A DNA stretch of 64,000 nt from Arion vulgaris (GCA_020796225.1 CM036753.1:5389001-5453000), one strand, 5' to 3'. Numbered from the stretch's first letter, positions 32,788 to 43,426 are shown. The notes: a model not told the origin generated them from the letters alone. Numbers and translations: made by a program.

Positions 32788-32905
32788 CTGGTTGTTCTTA
32801 AAAACGTCCGTCTGTAGAGCTAGGCAATGGGCGCCGTAAGAAATAAAGGTTTGTGGTTCGAATCCTGTGTTTGGTAATATGTTTTTTCTTCCCGAAGACC
32901 CTAAT
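32788..32905 (+). repeat. SINE family H
   Basis: A-box-like TAGCTGGTTGTTCTT and B-box-like GTGGTTCGAATCCTGTGTTT, as at 9718 and 58468. Confidence 0.65.
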
Positions 32906-33689
32906 ACTTGTTTACTGGCTATTTATTGTTCATGTTCATTGGCTTCGGTGCTTCCCCTGAGGTTCTTGAAATTCCTTATTCTCTTCTTGTTAGTCGTAAT
33001 TACAGTCTAGAAAGCGTAATGTAAGGTATCGGCATACAGAGGAAATATTTCACAATAGTCAGACCGAACATTAAGATTTACCAATGAGAAAATATAAGTG
33101 GTATGTAGATAAGAAAATGAATATATCAGGAAGCCCAAGCACGAATTGAGAAAGTACAACATTGAAAAATATGTAATCAATAATTGTTAATACTTTTAGA
33201 AACATGTCTCTTCCCCATATCAACGTATAGCTGGCATGAATGTGTTAAACTGTTGGAAAATCGGACAAAACGCCTTTGCATGCAAGAGGACTCGAAATAC
33301 CATAGAAAGAAAAACAAATATGTTCATTTTGAACTGCTTAAAATTGAAGTTCAGTTGTTGATAAAGAAAATAATAAGACATTGGAAAAAAATTAGATATG
33401 ACAGCCGGATAATGTCCACCCATTCCGTGCACAGATTTATGTTTAATCTTTTGAAACATATTCAAGGAAAAAAATACAATAACATGTATTCGTACATACC
33501 ATGAATTATATCTTTGCCAAAATGTGTTCTCTTTATCACACTGATGTTATCACGCTGATATTCTCTGTCACGTTTTCTCTATATCCCGTTGTGCTATATG
33601 CCATGTTGTTCTCTGTGTCACGTTGGTGTTCTGTATGTCACGCTGATATTTTCTATGCCACGTATATATTCTCTATACAATTTTACTAG
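32906..33689. other. Unassigned intronic stretch
   Basis: AT-rich. A short ladder of TGTCACG(T/C)T(G/T) motifs lies at 33540-33660. A small linking ARRDC-like exon is expected somewhere between 29171 and 33689 but was not found. Confidence 0.35.
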
Positions 33690-33873
33690 CTTCGAGTCTT
33701 CCTGTGAGCCCAGCTTTTGAATTGGCAGTTCCGGGAAATTATAATTGGGACAGTTCCTCTGCGCTCAACACTGGAACGATCTTTAGCCATGCACCAGACC
33801 ACACCAGCTATTTCATCAGGAGAAAATGATGGAACTGCTTCCCTGACTGATGGTCGCAGACTCTCTCACTTCA
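33690..33873 (+). CDS. Probable ARRDC-like exon with an apparent 1-base frameshift
   Basis: The borders are TTTTACTAG| and CACTTCA|GTAAGT. One frame gives SSLPVSPAFELAVP; one base later another frame continues EIIIGTVPLRSTLERSLAMH and TTPAISSGENDGTASLTDG. In alpha-arrestins '..P.F.L.VP.EIIIGTVPLR' is a single strand at the end of Arrestin_C. The break at CCGGGAAATT (about 33735) is therefore best explained by one extra G, either a true lesion or an assembly error. Its entry phase (1) does not match the exit phase (2) of 29001-29170, so a small exon must lie between or the model is wrong. Confidence 0.6.
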
Positions 33874-33949
33874 GTAAGTATTTGCTTTCTTTCGGCATTT
33901 TGTCTCTAACTGGCTTCTTTCAATTCCGGGTCTCGGCAGTAACGCGACA

Positions 33950-34240
33950 ACTGATAAATTGTATATTTCTAGTAACTCTCTGTTATCAATGTCAAACATG
34001 GTCTCTAACTAAAACCCAAGAAAGAAAGATCACAACATGTGAAATGAACTGTTTAAGAAAATCCGTCTTTAAGTAACAAGACGGGATAGATTGAGAAATG
34101 AGAACATTAGAAATGTGGTTGAAATCACACCATATTAGATGACAACACATAAAATGATTCGGTCACTTAATGAGAATGAAACCAGATCTATTACCGTCTT
34201 GCGCTTATAACAACCGGTAACCAGGACGCAGAGGCAGATG
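33950..34240 (+). pseudogene. LINE RT C-terminal fragment
   Basis: A plus frame with CYQCQTWSLTKTQERKITTC, then stops, resembles the segment of non-LTR RTs just after the palm domain. It abuts a different LINE fragment at 34238. Confidence 0.5.
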
Positions 34241-34850
34241 AAGACCAAGAACCCGATTGATAGACAATATCACAGATATCATGCGATCAAGTATCGTACA
34301 GCTGGAAAACTCTTCAACCCAAGGAGACTTAATGCAAAAACAAAAGTAAAGTCTGATACCATCAGAGATCTCTTATTTTCTGACGACTGCGCCCTCACTG
34401 CCAATACTGAGGCAGATCTCCAGACTAGCGTGGACAGATTCTCACAAGCCTGTTCCAACTTTGGTCTTACCATAAATACCGAGAAATCTGAAGTCATGTA
34501 CCAACCAGCTGCTGGAAAAGTATATGCCGAACCAAATATTTCAACAAGCGGCAGGAAACTGAATGTAGTGTACAGATTTACTTATCTTGGAAGCACACTG
34601 TCCCAAAATGTCACCATAGATGATGAAATAAATACCAGAATCTCTAAAGCTAACAGCACCTTTGGCAGACTACATAGAAATGTCTGGCACAGATGTGGTA
34701 TTGGCCAAGCCACAAAACTGAAGGTATATCGAGCTGTCGTGCTCCCAGTCCTTCTTCACGCATACGAAACTTGGACTGTATATCAGAGACACGCAAGGAA
34801 GCTAAACCACTTTCCCACAGTCTGCATTAGAAAATAATGAACATCAAATA
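34238..34850 (+). pseudogene. LINE RT fragment with altered catalytic motif
   Basis: A 199-residue open frame covers the end of the RT palm and the thumb: KTKVKSDTIRDLLFSDDCAL, SNFGLTINTEKSEVMYQPAA, YRFTYLGSTLSQNVTIDDEI and AVVLPVLLHAYETWTVYQRH. The catalytic box reads F-S-D-D instead of F-A-D-D. Both ends are cut off. Confidence 0.8.
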
Positions 34851-35388
34851 GCAGGATATGATCCCAGATACAGAGGTCCTAAAAAGAGCTGCTCTCCCCA
34901 GCATATATACAATCTTGATGCAGTCCCAGAAAACATTTTTTTTTTCAGTTTCTTCCGCATATTCTCCATCTCGCATGTGTCACTTCCATGTACTGTCTTT
35001 TGATAACGTTCTTTTATTTTATTTTCAGTTTCTTCTACATATTCTCCATCTCGCATGTGTCACTTCCATGTACATGATGATGATGATGATCACTGTTTGA
35101 TGTTGGACAACAATTACAATCCACGATACACTACTTTTAACTTTCATACGATCACTCCCAAGCGACATCATACTGTCAGATTTGCAACTTGATTTCATCA
35201 GTGTTCCCATCAAATATTAACATCAGTGCTAAAATCAGGTGTTGTCATCAGTGTGAAGAAATTCAAATCGTGGCATATCCTTAACAAGACTTTGTCATCC
35301 GCCAGAGTAAACAAGTCGTAGTTGTTTGTTAAGTATGGGATTAAACATCTATATGACAGAGACAAGGCGCTTTCAACCTAAGACAGGT
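34851..35388. other. Stretch with a direct repeat
   Basis: About 48 bp (TTTTCAGTTTCTTC(C/T)(G/A)CATATTCTCCATCTCGCATG...) occur twice, near 34948 and 35022. Otherwise nothing was recognised. Confidence 0.6.
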
Positions 35389-35389
35389 G

Positions 35390-35580
35390 TCGTAGATTTT
35401 CTAGGCACCACTTACACGCTCAATAGTTTGCTATTACTATCTGAATGTGATGTTTTTTTTACCGTTCGTAAAAATCCATGTGAATAAATTTGCTTTCCAA
35501 CTGCTAGCTACAAAGTTTGAACCAGGTGTTCTTGTGTTGTGATCGAGCTACAGACGCCCATATAAAATCAGTGTATATGT
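35390..35580 (-). repeat. SINE family D, diverged copy
   Basis: The minus strand shows GATAGTAATAGCAAACTATT and TGGTGCCTAGAAAATC, matching the second half of family D. Confidence 0.45.
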
Positions 35581-35614
35581 GTTTAATACTATCAAATGAT
35601 ATCCTATTTCTTCT

Positions 35615-35862
35615 TTTTCGAGTGCTCAATATAGACCACTTGTTAACCACTCTTTGTGATTTGTATGTGATCCGAGCCTAAGATCGATTGTACGTTGTGC
35701 CAGTTATGCACCTACGAGTATTCCAGCAGATCCGATTTCAGCGTCAGTTTTTATTTACTAGATTAGCTTCCATAGTTCCCTACCTCAGTCGCCTCTTACG
35801 ACATGTCTTGTAGGTCACAGTATTACTATTCATTGCTCCCCATGCGAGCTTCGGCAACACAC
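35615..35862 (-). repeat. SINE family F
   Basis: The plus strand shows AGTGCTCAATATAGACCACT, the reverse core CGCCTCTTACGACATG and GTATTACTATTCATTGCTCC, matching 43695 and 61205. Confidence 0.75.
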
Positions 35863-36214
35863 GGTTGAGATCATATTTTTTAAAAGACATTAAAATGCAA
35901 GCATTGTTTTCTTTCTTACCTATAATATTTTCTTCCATTACAGTTGATAAGATAATATTATGTCTCATTACTGTTGTTGATAACTCACAAGGAAATACAA
36001 GTTTCAACTAGTGTCGCCGACATCGATGTTGATAACATTATGCGCTAGTGCCCATGTGCCGTGAAAATGTCAGACTTTGAGGTCAGTTTGGGCCAACAAT
36101 TGTGTGTGTGTGCACGGTATGTTGTTGCACTACAGAAAAGTCTGATCCTTTACTTGGGTATCTAAATCACAACAACCGCTGCAGTCTGAATAAAATCGCC
36201 TGAACAGCGAATGA

Positions 36215-36312
36215 CATGAGAAAAAGAAAGCAAGACTTCATGCAAAAATCAGTCAGATGGGCCGTATTAGGTAGTGACTTTGAGTTCGTAGCGTGCGAGA
36301 ATAAAAACTACT
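36215..36312 (+). repeat. Retroposon 3' end fragment
   Basis: CAAGACTTCATGCAAAAATCAGTCAG matches, in pieces, the family at 2040, 11735 and 15245. Confidence 0.45.
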
Positions 36313-36837
36313 ACAAAAACAAGTTTCCATTATTTGTTTCTCTCATTTACAGGGTAGTGTTTTCCAGTTTTCTTTCATAGTGAGAGGATTTCATCTATCC
36401 TCACATGTTGTCATGTTCGGAGGTAGCGCCTCTTACTCTGAGATGGTTTTCTCCTTATATGTTGACAATAGATGATGTATGTTTCCTTCCGTCTCTCTCT
36501 CTCTCTCTCTCTCTGGTGCATTTTAAATCCCCGGTTGAGGACATAGGCTCTCAACCAACTCAAGTTAAACTAGTTCAAGGTTGGTTAGATTTTGTAGCTA
36601 AAGTTTCCTACCAGAAAGGTTGCCAACACCAAGCAGAAGCCTATCTTAGTTGTTTCTTATGATATACGATGTATGTCGTCGCAGTGTTACTGTTCTTTGC
36701 TGCCCTTATTGGTGTCAACAACACAAGGCGTGTTTTGTTCAGTATTACAGCATTTTTGAAACTCTTTTGAACTGGAGAAACACATAAAAATTGCTGTCAG
36801 CATATTGAGAGATTAGTACTATAAATACTATTCATCA
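36313..36837. other. Stretch with a TC microsatellite
   Basis: A (TC)n run is at 36493-36513. No gene recognised. Confidence 0.5.
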
Positions 36838-37140
36838 TCATCATCAGGTGCCGTCTCCACATCGAAGGTTGGTTGCAATGAATCTCCAGCATCCTCTGTC
36901 TTTCGCCTTGGTGTTGCACACTACCAGACTGTAACCTGTCCATTTCTTAAAGTTTCCTCCCACTTATCTCTCGGTCTTCCTTTGCTCTTCCCCTCAACTT
37001 TCCCTCTAGTAAATGTTTTATCATGGTGTCATGTCTTTTATGTGCCCAAAATACTTTACTTGTCTGAATTTTATTTCTCTTAATAATTGTTTCTTCATGC
37101 CTAGTTTTCCTAAAACTTGTTTATTTGTCTGTTTTTCTGT
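36838..37140 (-). mobile_element. RTE-like LINE 3' fragment
   Basis: Nearly identical to the 3' part of the insertion at 26362-26852, including the GATGATGATG tail and EIKFRQVKYFGHIK. It is cut off at its 5' side where the foldback begins. Confidence 0.85.
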
Positions 37141-37356
37141 ATAAAAACTATTGGGTTGTAAATAAAGTTTGATTGCATTAGTATTAAGTGACAGAACCAA
37201 TTCATTCATTCTCAATATAATTCAGCTTTAAGCCATTTTTTTTGGTTTAAATAAAAACTATTGGGTTGTAAATAAAAAATGGCTTAAAGCTGAATTATAT
37301 AGAGAATGAATGAATGAAGTAGTTCTGTCACTTAATACTAATACAATCAAACTCTA
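37141..37356. repeat. Foldback: inverted duplication of a LINE segment
   Basis: Arms at about 37167-37242 and 37274-37352 are reverse complements with a few differences (for example GTTTGATTGCATTAGTATTA against TAATACTAATACAATCAAAC). The loop is about 31 bp. TAAATAAAAACTATTGGGTT occurs in direct orientation next to each arm. The right arm continues into LINE sequence (37353-37560), so the left arm is the inverted copy. Confidence 0.9.
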
Positions 37357-37560
37357 CTTTATACAGTCTTCTACAACAGAACATCAAGAAAGAAGGCCAC
37401 GAAAGATCATGAAAAAGATGGATAAAGATGGTAAAGCAGAATCCCAGTAACAATGTGATAACAAAAGAAGAAGGAGAAGTGGGAAAGATTCTAGTGAGCT
37501 TAAACTCATGGAACGGTACAAAAACAGTATCAGAATGCATAGTTAGAACAACAGACAGAG
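37300..37560 (+). repeat. LINE RT C-terminal fragment
   Basis: GAATGAATGAAGTAGTTCTG...CTTTATACAGTCTTCTACAA aligns with 56840-57100. The frames read VFYNRT-like and MKKMDKDG, the degraded end of a non-LTR RT. Confidence 0.5.
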
Positions 37561-38070
37561 AGTTGTGAAGAATATTGTATTACTGCCAAAAAAGAGCGGA
37601 CGAATGATTTCATGGCGCAATCATTAAAAATGGAGATTGCAATGCTAATTAGCAATCTTAACAGTCACTGATTGAGTATTGGTTACGGAACCGACGTAAC
37701 AGTACGTCTGTCAGAGAAAGCCACAAGGGCTCAGTCAAACATAGCAGAAATGTGTATGTACTCTTGTGGTTTCTGTGACTCGCTACTTAAATACAGTTCT
37801 CATTACACCTCACAGATTTAACATCCAATGTTGTATGCTTCATCGCAGCGGCTTGTTAACATTTTTACTATACGGATCAGAATGCTAGAGAATGACATTA
37901 TAAGATATGTCCAAACTATACAGCTTTCATACAACTTTTATGTGAAAGATCTTATACATGTTCTAACCAGATACTATCTCTAACCAAGAACTGCTTATGC
38001 AGCGTCAGCATGGGAATATGAGCACTATCATCCAAAAGAGACAATGGAAATAAATCAAACATATGATAAA
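37561..38070. other. Unassigned stretch
   Basis: No exon or repeat family recognised. Confidence 0.35.
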
Positions 38071-38072
38071 CA

Positions 38073-38465
38073 TGGAGACTAACTCTTGTCACAAAAATTG
38101 GGGACTTAACTCTTGTCACAAAATTGAGACTAACTCTTGTCATAAAAATTGGAGACTAACTCTTGTCACAAAAATCGCCAGAGTGGTTACGGGCCCAAAT
38201 TTGGGGTGTAAAGAATAGAACCACTGTTACCTGCATGTATGTCATAAGAGGCGACTAAGGAGGTTTGACTGAAATCGGATGTATGTGTCCTAAACGTGTA
38301 GAAGTCTATGCGTTTAGGGGCCTACCAAACCAATGTGCAACGTATACACGTTCTTGGCAAAGATCAAACATATCACAAAGAGTGATTAAAATTGGTCATA
38401 AAGAACGAACGCAAAGAAGAAGTCACAAAAATTGGAGACTAACTCTTGTCACAAAAATTGCACTG
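38073..38465 (+). repeat. About 28-bp tandem repeat split by a SINE
   Basis: Units of GGAGACTAACTCTTGTCACA plus AAAATT lie at 38073-38175 and resume at 38422-38465 after the SINE at 38176-38421. Confidence 0.9.
38176..38421 (+). mobile_element. SINE family E, full length with target duplication
   Basis: It starts CGCCAGAGTGGTTACGGG (A-box-like), holds GTCATAAGAGGCGACTAAGG and ends AACGAACGCAAAGAAGA. The 11-bp duplication GTCACAAAAAT flanks it at 38165-38175 and 38422-38432. Confidence 0.9.
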
Positions 38466-39265
38466 ATATGGACAAGAGCATGTAAACGGAAACATTTGAA
38501 ACCCAAAAATAGCTGAAGGAGAACAGTAGAACAGGAACTGAAAGAAATGAGTGACAGCTGGAACACAATACAGAGGACTGGTAAGTATAGTTAAGAATGG
38601 TGTTAACTTGCTGTTGCCTTAAGCATCAAGGGCTAGAGAGATGATCATAAGCTTCTCTAACAGGCGGTAGCAAAGCAACCAAAGGTCGGAACCCATGTCC
38701 ATATTCAATGTTCTGATGTAAAGAAAAAATGCATAAAGAACAAATTCTAACCTGAACAGTTTCATAGTGACTGCACTAGCCATGTGACCATTAAATTTCT
38801 CAGGCTCATGTCCCTCCTGTCCTACATCATTCTAAAAATTAGTAGCACAGGCAGTGAAGAGTTGTTTGTTAAAATATCACATGACTTTATCATTAGTTTT
38901 TGTACCGTCAGTTTGATAAAAATCTGATCAAGTAAAATTTAATGAAAACATAACACGTTAATTTTCTTGTAATCTTTATTAATCAAAATAACTGTGATCA
39001 TAAACATCACAAACATAAGACACACACTTTTTGATTAACAAAACAAAATAAATTAGACAGAATTCAATAATCCATTACCAAAAATCAAGATAACAAAACT
39101 GCAAATATATTTCTCGTTTATCAATGTTGAAGTATTTCACAAACAGTTATCACATATCCTATAACATCAGAGGAAGATTAAGTGAAGCCTCACAGTACCA
39201 AGCTTTAGTATTCGGAGGTGAGGTGGCCGGTTATCTTCCTAAGTTTAGAAACAAATAAAAATGCC
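38466..39265. other. Unassigned AT-rich stretch
   Basis: No exon or repeat family recognised. Confidence 0.35.
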
Positions 39266-39267
39266 TG

Positions 39268-39462
39268 ACAGCCCAGCATGTTCGTAGCGCGTTGACGACG
39301 GTGACGACCTCTGTGAGTGCGGGTTCAATTCCGCGGACTGGCATAAAAGCCACAGGTTCTCCAGATTTATGGTGTTCGTGGCACCAAACCGAAGGGTTAC
39401 GATGTACATGGCACCGAGCCAAAGAGCTTAAAGCTCTAGTACTTCTGGATAGGAAGAACACA
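39268..39462 (+). repeat. SINE family G, unexpanded copy
   Basis: The head CATGTTCGTAGCGCGTTGAC...GTGCGGGTTCAATTCCGCGG is followed by GGTGTTCGTGGCACCAAACC and little more than one 30-bp unit. The end matches 10549-10570. Confidence 0.75.
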
Positions 39463-39491
39463 ATTTTGACTTAGTATCTTAAGGTGAGGTA

Positions 39492-40264
39492 ATCAGTTAC
39501 TTCTCGCTCGCTTCTAAATCTCAGTGTATGAGGTCTTACATTTGTTAGTCAGTTACTTCCTCGCTTGCTTTCTAAATCTCAGTGTATGAGGTCTTACATT
39601 TGTTAGTCAGTTACTTCTCGCCGCTTTCTAAATCTCAGTGTATGAGGTCCTTACATTTGTTGGTCAGTTTCCATCCTCACTTTCTTTCTAAATCTCAGTG
39701 TATGAGGTCTTACATTTGTTGGTCAGTTTCCATCCTCACTTTCTTTCTAAATCTCAGTGTATGAGGTCCTTACATTTGTTGGTCAGTTTCCATCCTCACT
39801 TTCTTTCTAAATCTCAGTGTATGAGGTCCTTACATTTGTTGGTCAGTTTCCATCCTCACTTTCTTTCTTAAATCCTCAGATGTGAAACAGTGAGGTCCTT
39901 ACATTTGTTGGTCAGTTTCCATCCTCACTTTCTTTCTGAATCTCAGTGTATGAGGTCTTACATTTGTTGGTCAGTTTCCATCCTCATTTTTTCTAAATCT
40001 CAGTGTATGAGTCCTACATTGTTGGTCAGTTTCCATCCTCACTTTCTTTCTGAATCTCAGTGTATGAGGTCCTTACATTTGTTGGTCAGTTTCCATCCTC
40101 ACTTTCTTTCTAAATCTCAGTGTATGAGGTCCTTACATTTGTTGGTCAGTTTCCATCCTCACTTTCTTTCTAAATCTCAGTGTATGAGGTCCTTACATTT
40201 GTTGGTCAGTTTCCATCCTCACTTTCTTTCTAAATCTCAGTGTATGAGGTCTTACATTTGATGG
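39492..40264 (+). repeat. 60-bp tandem array, about 13 copies
   Basis: The unit contains CTAAATCTCAGTGTATGAGG, TCCTTACATTTGTTGGTCAG and TTTCCATCCTCACTTTCTTT. Early copies are shorter. Because 60 is a multiple of 3, long frames with a 20-residue period appear (for example 39890-40261); they are not genes. Confidence 0.95.
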
Positions 40265-41286
40265 CTAGTTCTTTTCCTTGCTAACTATCAAACTTACAAA
40301 CAACCTTCCCTGACTAACTCAGGCAGCCATATTTTCAGCTGGACGAGTTGGGAAGGCAAACATAGTCACTTTTATTTGACCAAGTCTAACCACTAAATGA
40401 TTCCAGCTATAGAAGAAATGAATACAAGAACAATTAGTGTGAGCACACACACACATATAAAACACTTAATATAATGTTTTAAAAAACTTATATATTTTCT
40501 CATTGTTGTAAATATTTAAATTGCTAACAATTTTTGTTAACAATTGAACATCAGATTTTTATTTTGATATTATTCATTTAAAAAAATATATTTCTGTGTT
40601 CCTTATACTTTAGAAGGCAGTGCAACACAATTCTTACTTGATATAAATCGTACACCACCTCTTGAAACAAAATGTAATTTGAATATATGAATAAAATTAA
40701 AACAGAATGTTTAAATATATATATTTCTTTTTTCTTAATTTCACTTTAGAAACATCCAAAAATAGAATTCTTTATTTGATAATAAATATAATAGAATTTG
40801 CTGAAAGCATATCACAATAACAAATATGAATATATTATATTTTCTTTCCGAATTGTTCACTTTTCATTTAATTACTGTTTTTAAAAATGGTGCTAATATT
40901 CAATCAGTTCTAAAATATGACAAATGGCATCCAATATGCTAACGCACTGTATCATGTGACATGTCAATCCATGTACTGCCTTACACATCAGCATACAACA
41001 TCAAAGTGTCCATTTTTAGTAATGGGACCGACAGGAATTTGTACTGTTAAATTTCATGAGATATATTATATTAAAAGAATGACAGAGAAGAAAGAGCCTA
41101 AAATTGCATTCTTGTTTATTCCTCTCTGCTCCTCGTGCAGCATAGGACCTCAACAGTTATACTTAGCTTTCCTCAATCTCTGACCATTTTCTTTATGCCT
41201 TCCCAGGATAATTTGTTATCCCTCCTTCCTCAAGAATGCCTGTTTACTCTCCATGTCTGTTTGGGGCATCCCCTTTCCCATATCCT
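40265..41286. other. Unassigned AT-rich stretch
   Basis: Strongly AT-rich between about 40430 and 40900. An open frame at 40917-41183 matches no family I know and has no clear exon borders. Confidence 0.4.
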
Positions 41287-41604
41287 TTAACTCTTTCCAC
41301 GCTTTAAGCCGCACACTGCGCCACGGCGGAGGTCTGTTGCACGCTTTAAGCCGCACACTGTGCCATAGAGTTGCTTCCTTATAAGAAGTCTTTCTAGTTT
41401 TACTTCTACTATTTTACTTATAGTACTTTTTAAACTTGTTGTTCTATTGGGTTGTCCAGTTTTCTTCAATTTAGTATATAATAATATATATATGTATATG
41501 TTTATTTATTGACAAGTAGTTGGGATCATAATTAAACATTTTTTTTACTTCCTTGAATTAACTACTCAAAAATTGAGGAAATAAATGGGCGTGGAAAGAG
41601 TTAA
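41287..41604. mobile_element. piggyBac-type MITE
   Basis: 310 bp flanked by TTAA on both sides (41287-41290 and 41601-41604) with 12-bp inverted ends CTCTTTCCACGC / GCGTGGAAAGAG. The TTAA target and CCxxxx-poor short ends fit a non-autonomous piggyBac-like element. It has no transposase. Inside, CACGCTTTAAGCCGCACACT is repeated at about 41298 and 41340. Confidence 0.8.
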
Positions 41605-42003
41605 GGTTCCACTCAAGTGTTTGTCTAGTGATACTCGACTGTCTTCCACAAGGCATGCTCAACACACCACCATTTTCTCCTAACCTGGGTCATCATGGGT
41701 TCCTGCCCTATCCTTATCCACAGGTCTGTGTATACCACTCTACCATACCATCTCAGTCTGAGAATCTACCAATCAACCAAAGACATTTGTTGGTATAGGT
41801 CTGAATATTATTTTTAGATCCTAAAACTGTATATACAAAAAGGATGAAGGGAAGATGCACCGAAGCAGACCAAGAAAATGAAGGAGAGATAATATTGAAG
41901 TAGACTTACAAATACTAGGAGTCAACAATTGGGAATAAAAGATTAAGAACAGAGATGAATAGAGTTAGGTAATATCTGTAGCAATTACTCTACCTGGTTT
42001 GGT
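41605..42003. other. Unassigned stretch with possible LINE traces
   Basis: At 41845-41970, 'RRCTEADQENEGEII'-like frames and 'GAAGATGCACCGAAGCAGACCAAGAAAATGAAGG' suggest an eroded LINE C-terminus. This is weak. Confidence 0.3.
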
Positions 42004-42435
42004 TGATTGATAGGACCATCATTATTGCACTTCAGTGAACAACCATGTGTGCTCAGATCTCTTTCTTACACGGGAAGATCTCAGCGACAGTGCACGGACA
42101 CTGTAGAACTGGTAAAGGTCCCCGATGTAATTAAGAAGATGGTAAAAATATTTTGTAGTAATTTTATGTTTTAAAATAATTCTAATGAACTTTGCCGGGC
42201 AGTGGCTTTCCAGCCTGTTGTTCTCGATTTTGAAATTGCCAAGAGTTCTTTTACGGGGGCAACTTGAACACAGACCTACATTATATAATCCATCTCCGAT
42301 AAGACTAGGAACTTGATGTCACCTACACTGAGATCAAGAATCTCTGGAAAAATATCCCATTGGCTCCCTAGGAGCGATCTGAGTATCTTTGGAACAAGAG
42401 ACAAGCATCTAACTTCTACACAACAGATACCTGCA
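42004..42435 (-). repeat. SINE family A
   Basis: Near full length in reverse: the plus strand starts GATAGGACCATCATTATTGC, passes AGATCTCTTTCTTACACGGG and AATATCCCATTGGCTCC, and ends in a decayed head. Confidence 0.8.
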
Positions 42436-42612
42436 TAGTACTATAACAAATCCTAAACATATGACTGCATTTACAGCTTCTGGTTATCTTTAGTTGATTA
42501 ATATAGACTTGTTTAAGTACCAATATTTATCATACATTAAATCACACAAATCAAATATAGAAAAACGTTTAAGAACAGACAAAATTATAAACTTTCATAA
42601 TACATCTTTTTG

Positions 42613-42791
42613 TCACCACATGTTGTGCATGTTAGGTTTTTCTATTGCCACTTCTAAATGAAACACTGGATAGTACTCAGGTTCCCCCTGTGTCCTCATG
42701 ATAAGAGAGACCCGTGTATTAAACACAAGACCATTTGTTCCTCCATGGACTCCGATAAACATATGGACGGCAGGCTCAGGTAAAATTCTAG
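42613..42791 (-). CDS. Unassigned terminal exon candidate
   Basis: On the minus strand, TATTTCCTAG| is followed by an open segment that ends in TGA: ILPEPAVHMFIGVHGGTNGL, VFNTRVSLIMRTQGEPEYYP, VFHLEVAIEKPNMHNMW. It looks more like coding sequence than its surroundings. It has a plausible acceptor and no similarity to the repeats here. I do not recognise the family, no partner exon was found, and it lies 2.2 kb past the GALK2 stop in the same orientation. It could be the last exon of an overlapping gene, or chance. Confidence 0.35.
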
Positions 42792-42835
42792 GAAATAAGA
42801 CCACAACTATCACGTGATCCTCGCATTCCAGTGTT

Positions 42836-43426
42836 GTTGTATATAGACAAATTCATTTTAAAACAATGAACATGCAAAATCAAGGTTATATTATGTTACA
42901 AATTAGGATTAAAGCTAAGAAATATCAGTATTATTAACATCTTCCACCAATAATCATGAAAGCATAGAATTGAGTAAAATTGCAAAAAAGCATACAGTGT
43001 TCTATCAAACATATAGAAAATCAGCCCCCATCTAACAGGAATTTCTGATTTGTCAGCTAAGCTATTCTGTTTTATATTACCAGGGGCTGCGGTTCCTCAT
43101 AGATCAAAACAATATAAATTAAACCATTAAATAAATAAATATATATATATATATACATACAAATGCAAGTATATGATTGCCTTCGAATCTCGTTAGAAAA
43201 AAACCATTTCACTTTCAAAATAGTATTCCATAAATAATTTGTGTTTTGTTTCATTGCAATGACAGCATAACATTTTATTTTACCCAATTGTAAATAATAT
43301 ACGTATGTATGAGTCAGCACTGATAGCTTCCTCTATGAGCAATCAGATCTGACACCATGCTAAAGTATAACTCTGTAGATGCGGTAATATTAAGTGGGGT
43401 TTTCTATAAAAATCTGATCAGTTTCT
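42836..43426. other. Unassigned AT-rich stretch
   Basis: An (AT)n run is at 43138-43156. No gene recognised. Confidence 0.4.

Noticed and set aside
33184..33504. 106-residue frame MLILLETCLFPISTYSWHEC...
   Set aside because: Lysine- and isoleucine-rich, typical of AT-rich chance frames; weak resemblance to LINE ends only.
39582..40261. Repeat-protein-like frames (HLLVSFHPHFLSKSQCMRS)
   Set aside because: The 60-bp tandem array; no splice sites or start support.
40917..41183. 88-residue frame
   Set aside because: Starts in AT-rich DNA, no recognisable domain, no splice sites in phase with either neighbouring gene.
41630..41760. Possible ARRDC C-terminal exon with 'TPPFSPNLGHHGFLPYPYPQ'
   Set aside because: Proline- and tyrosine-rich but lacks a clear PPxY motif, and the phase link to 33873 cannot be shown.
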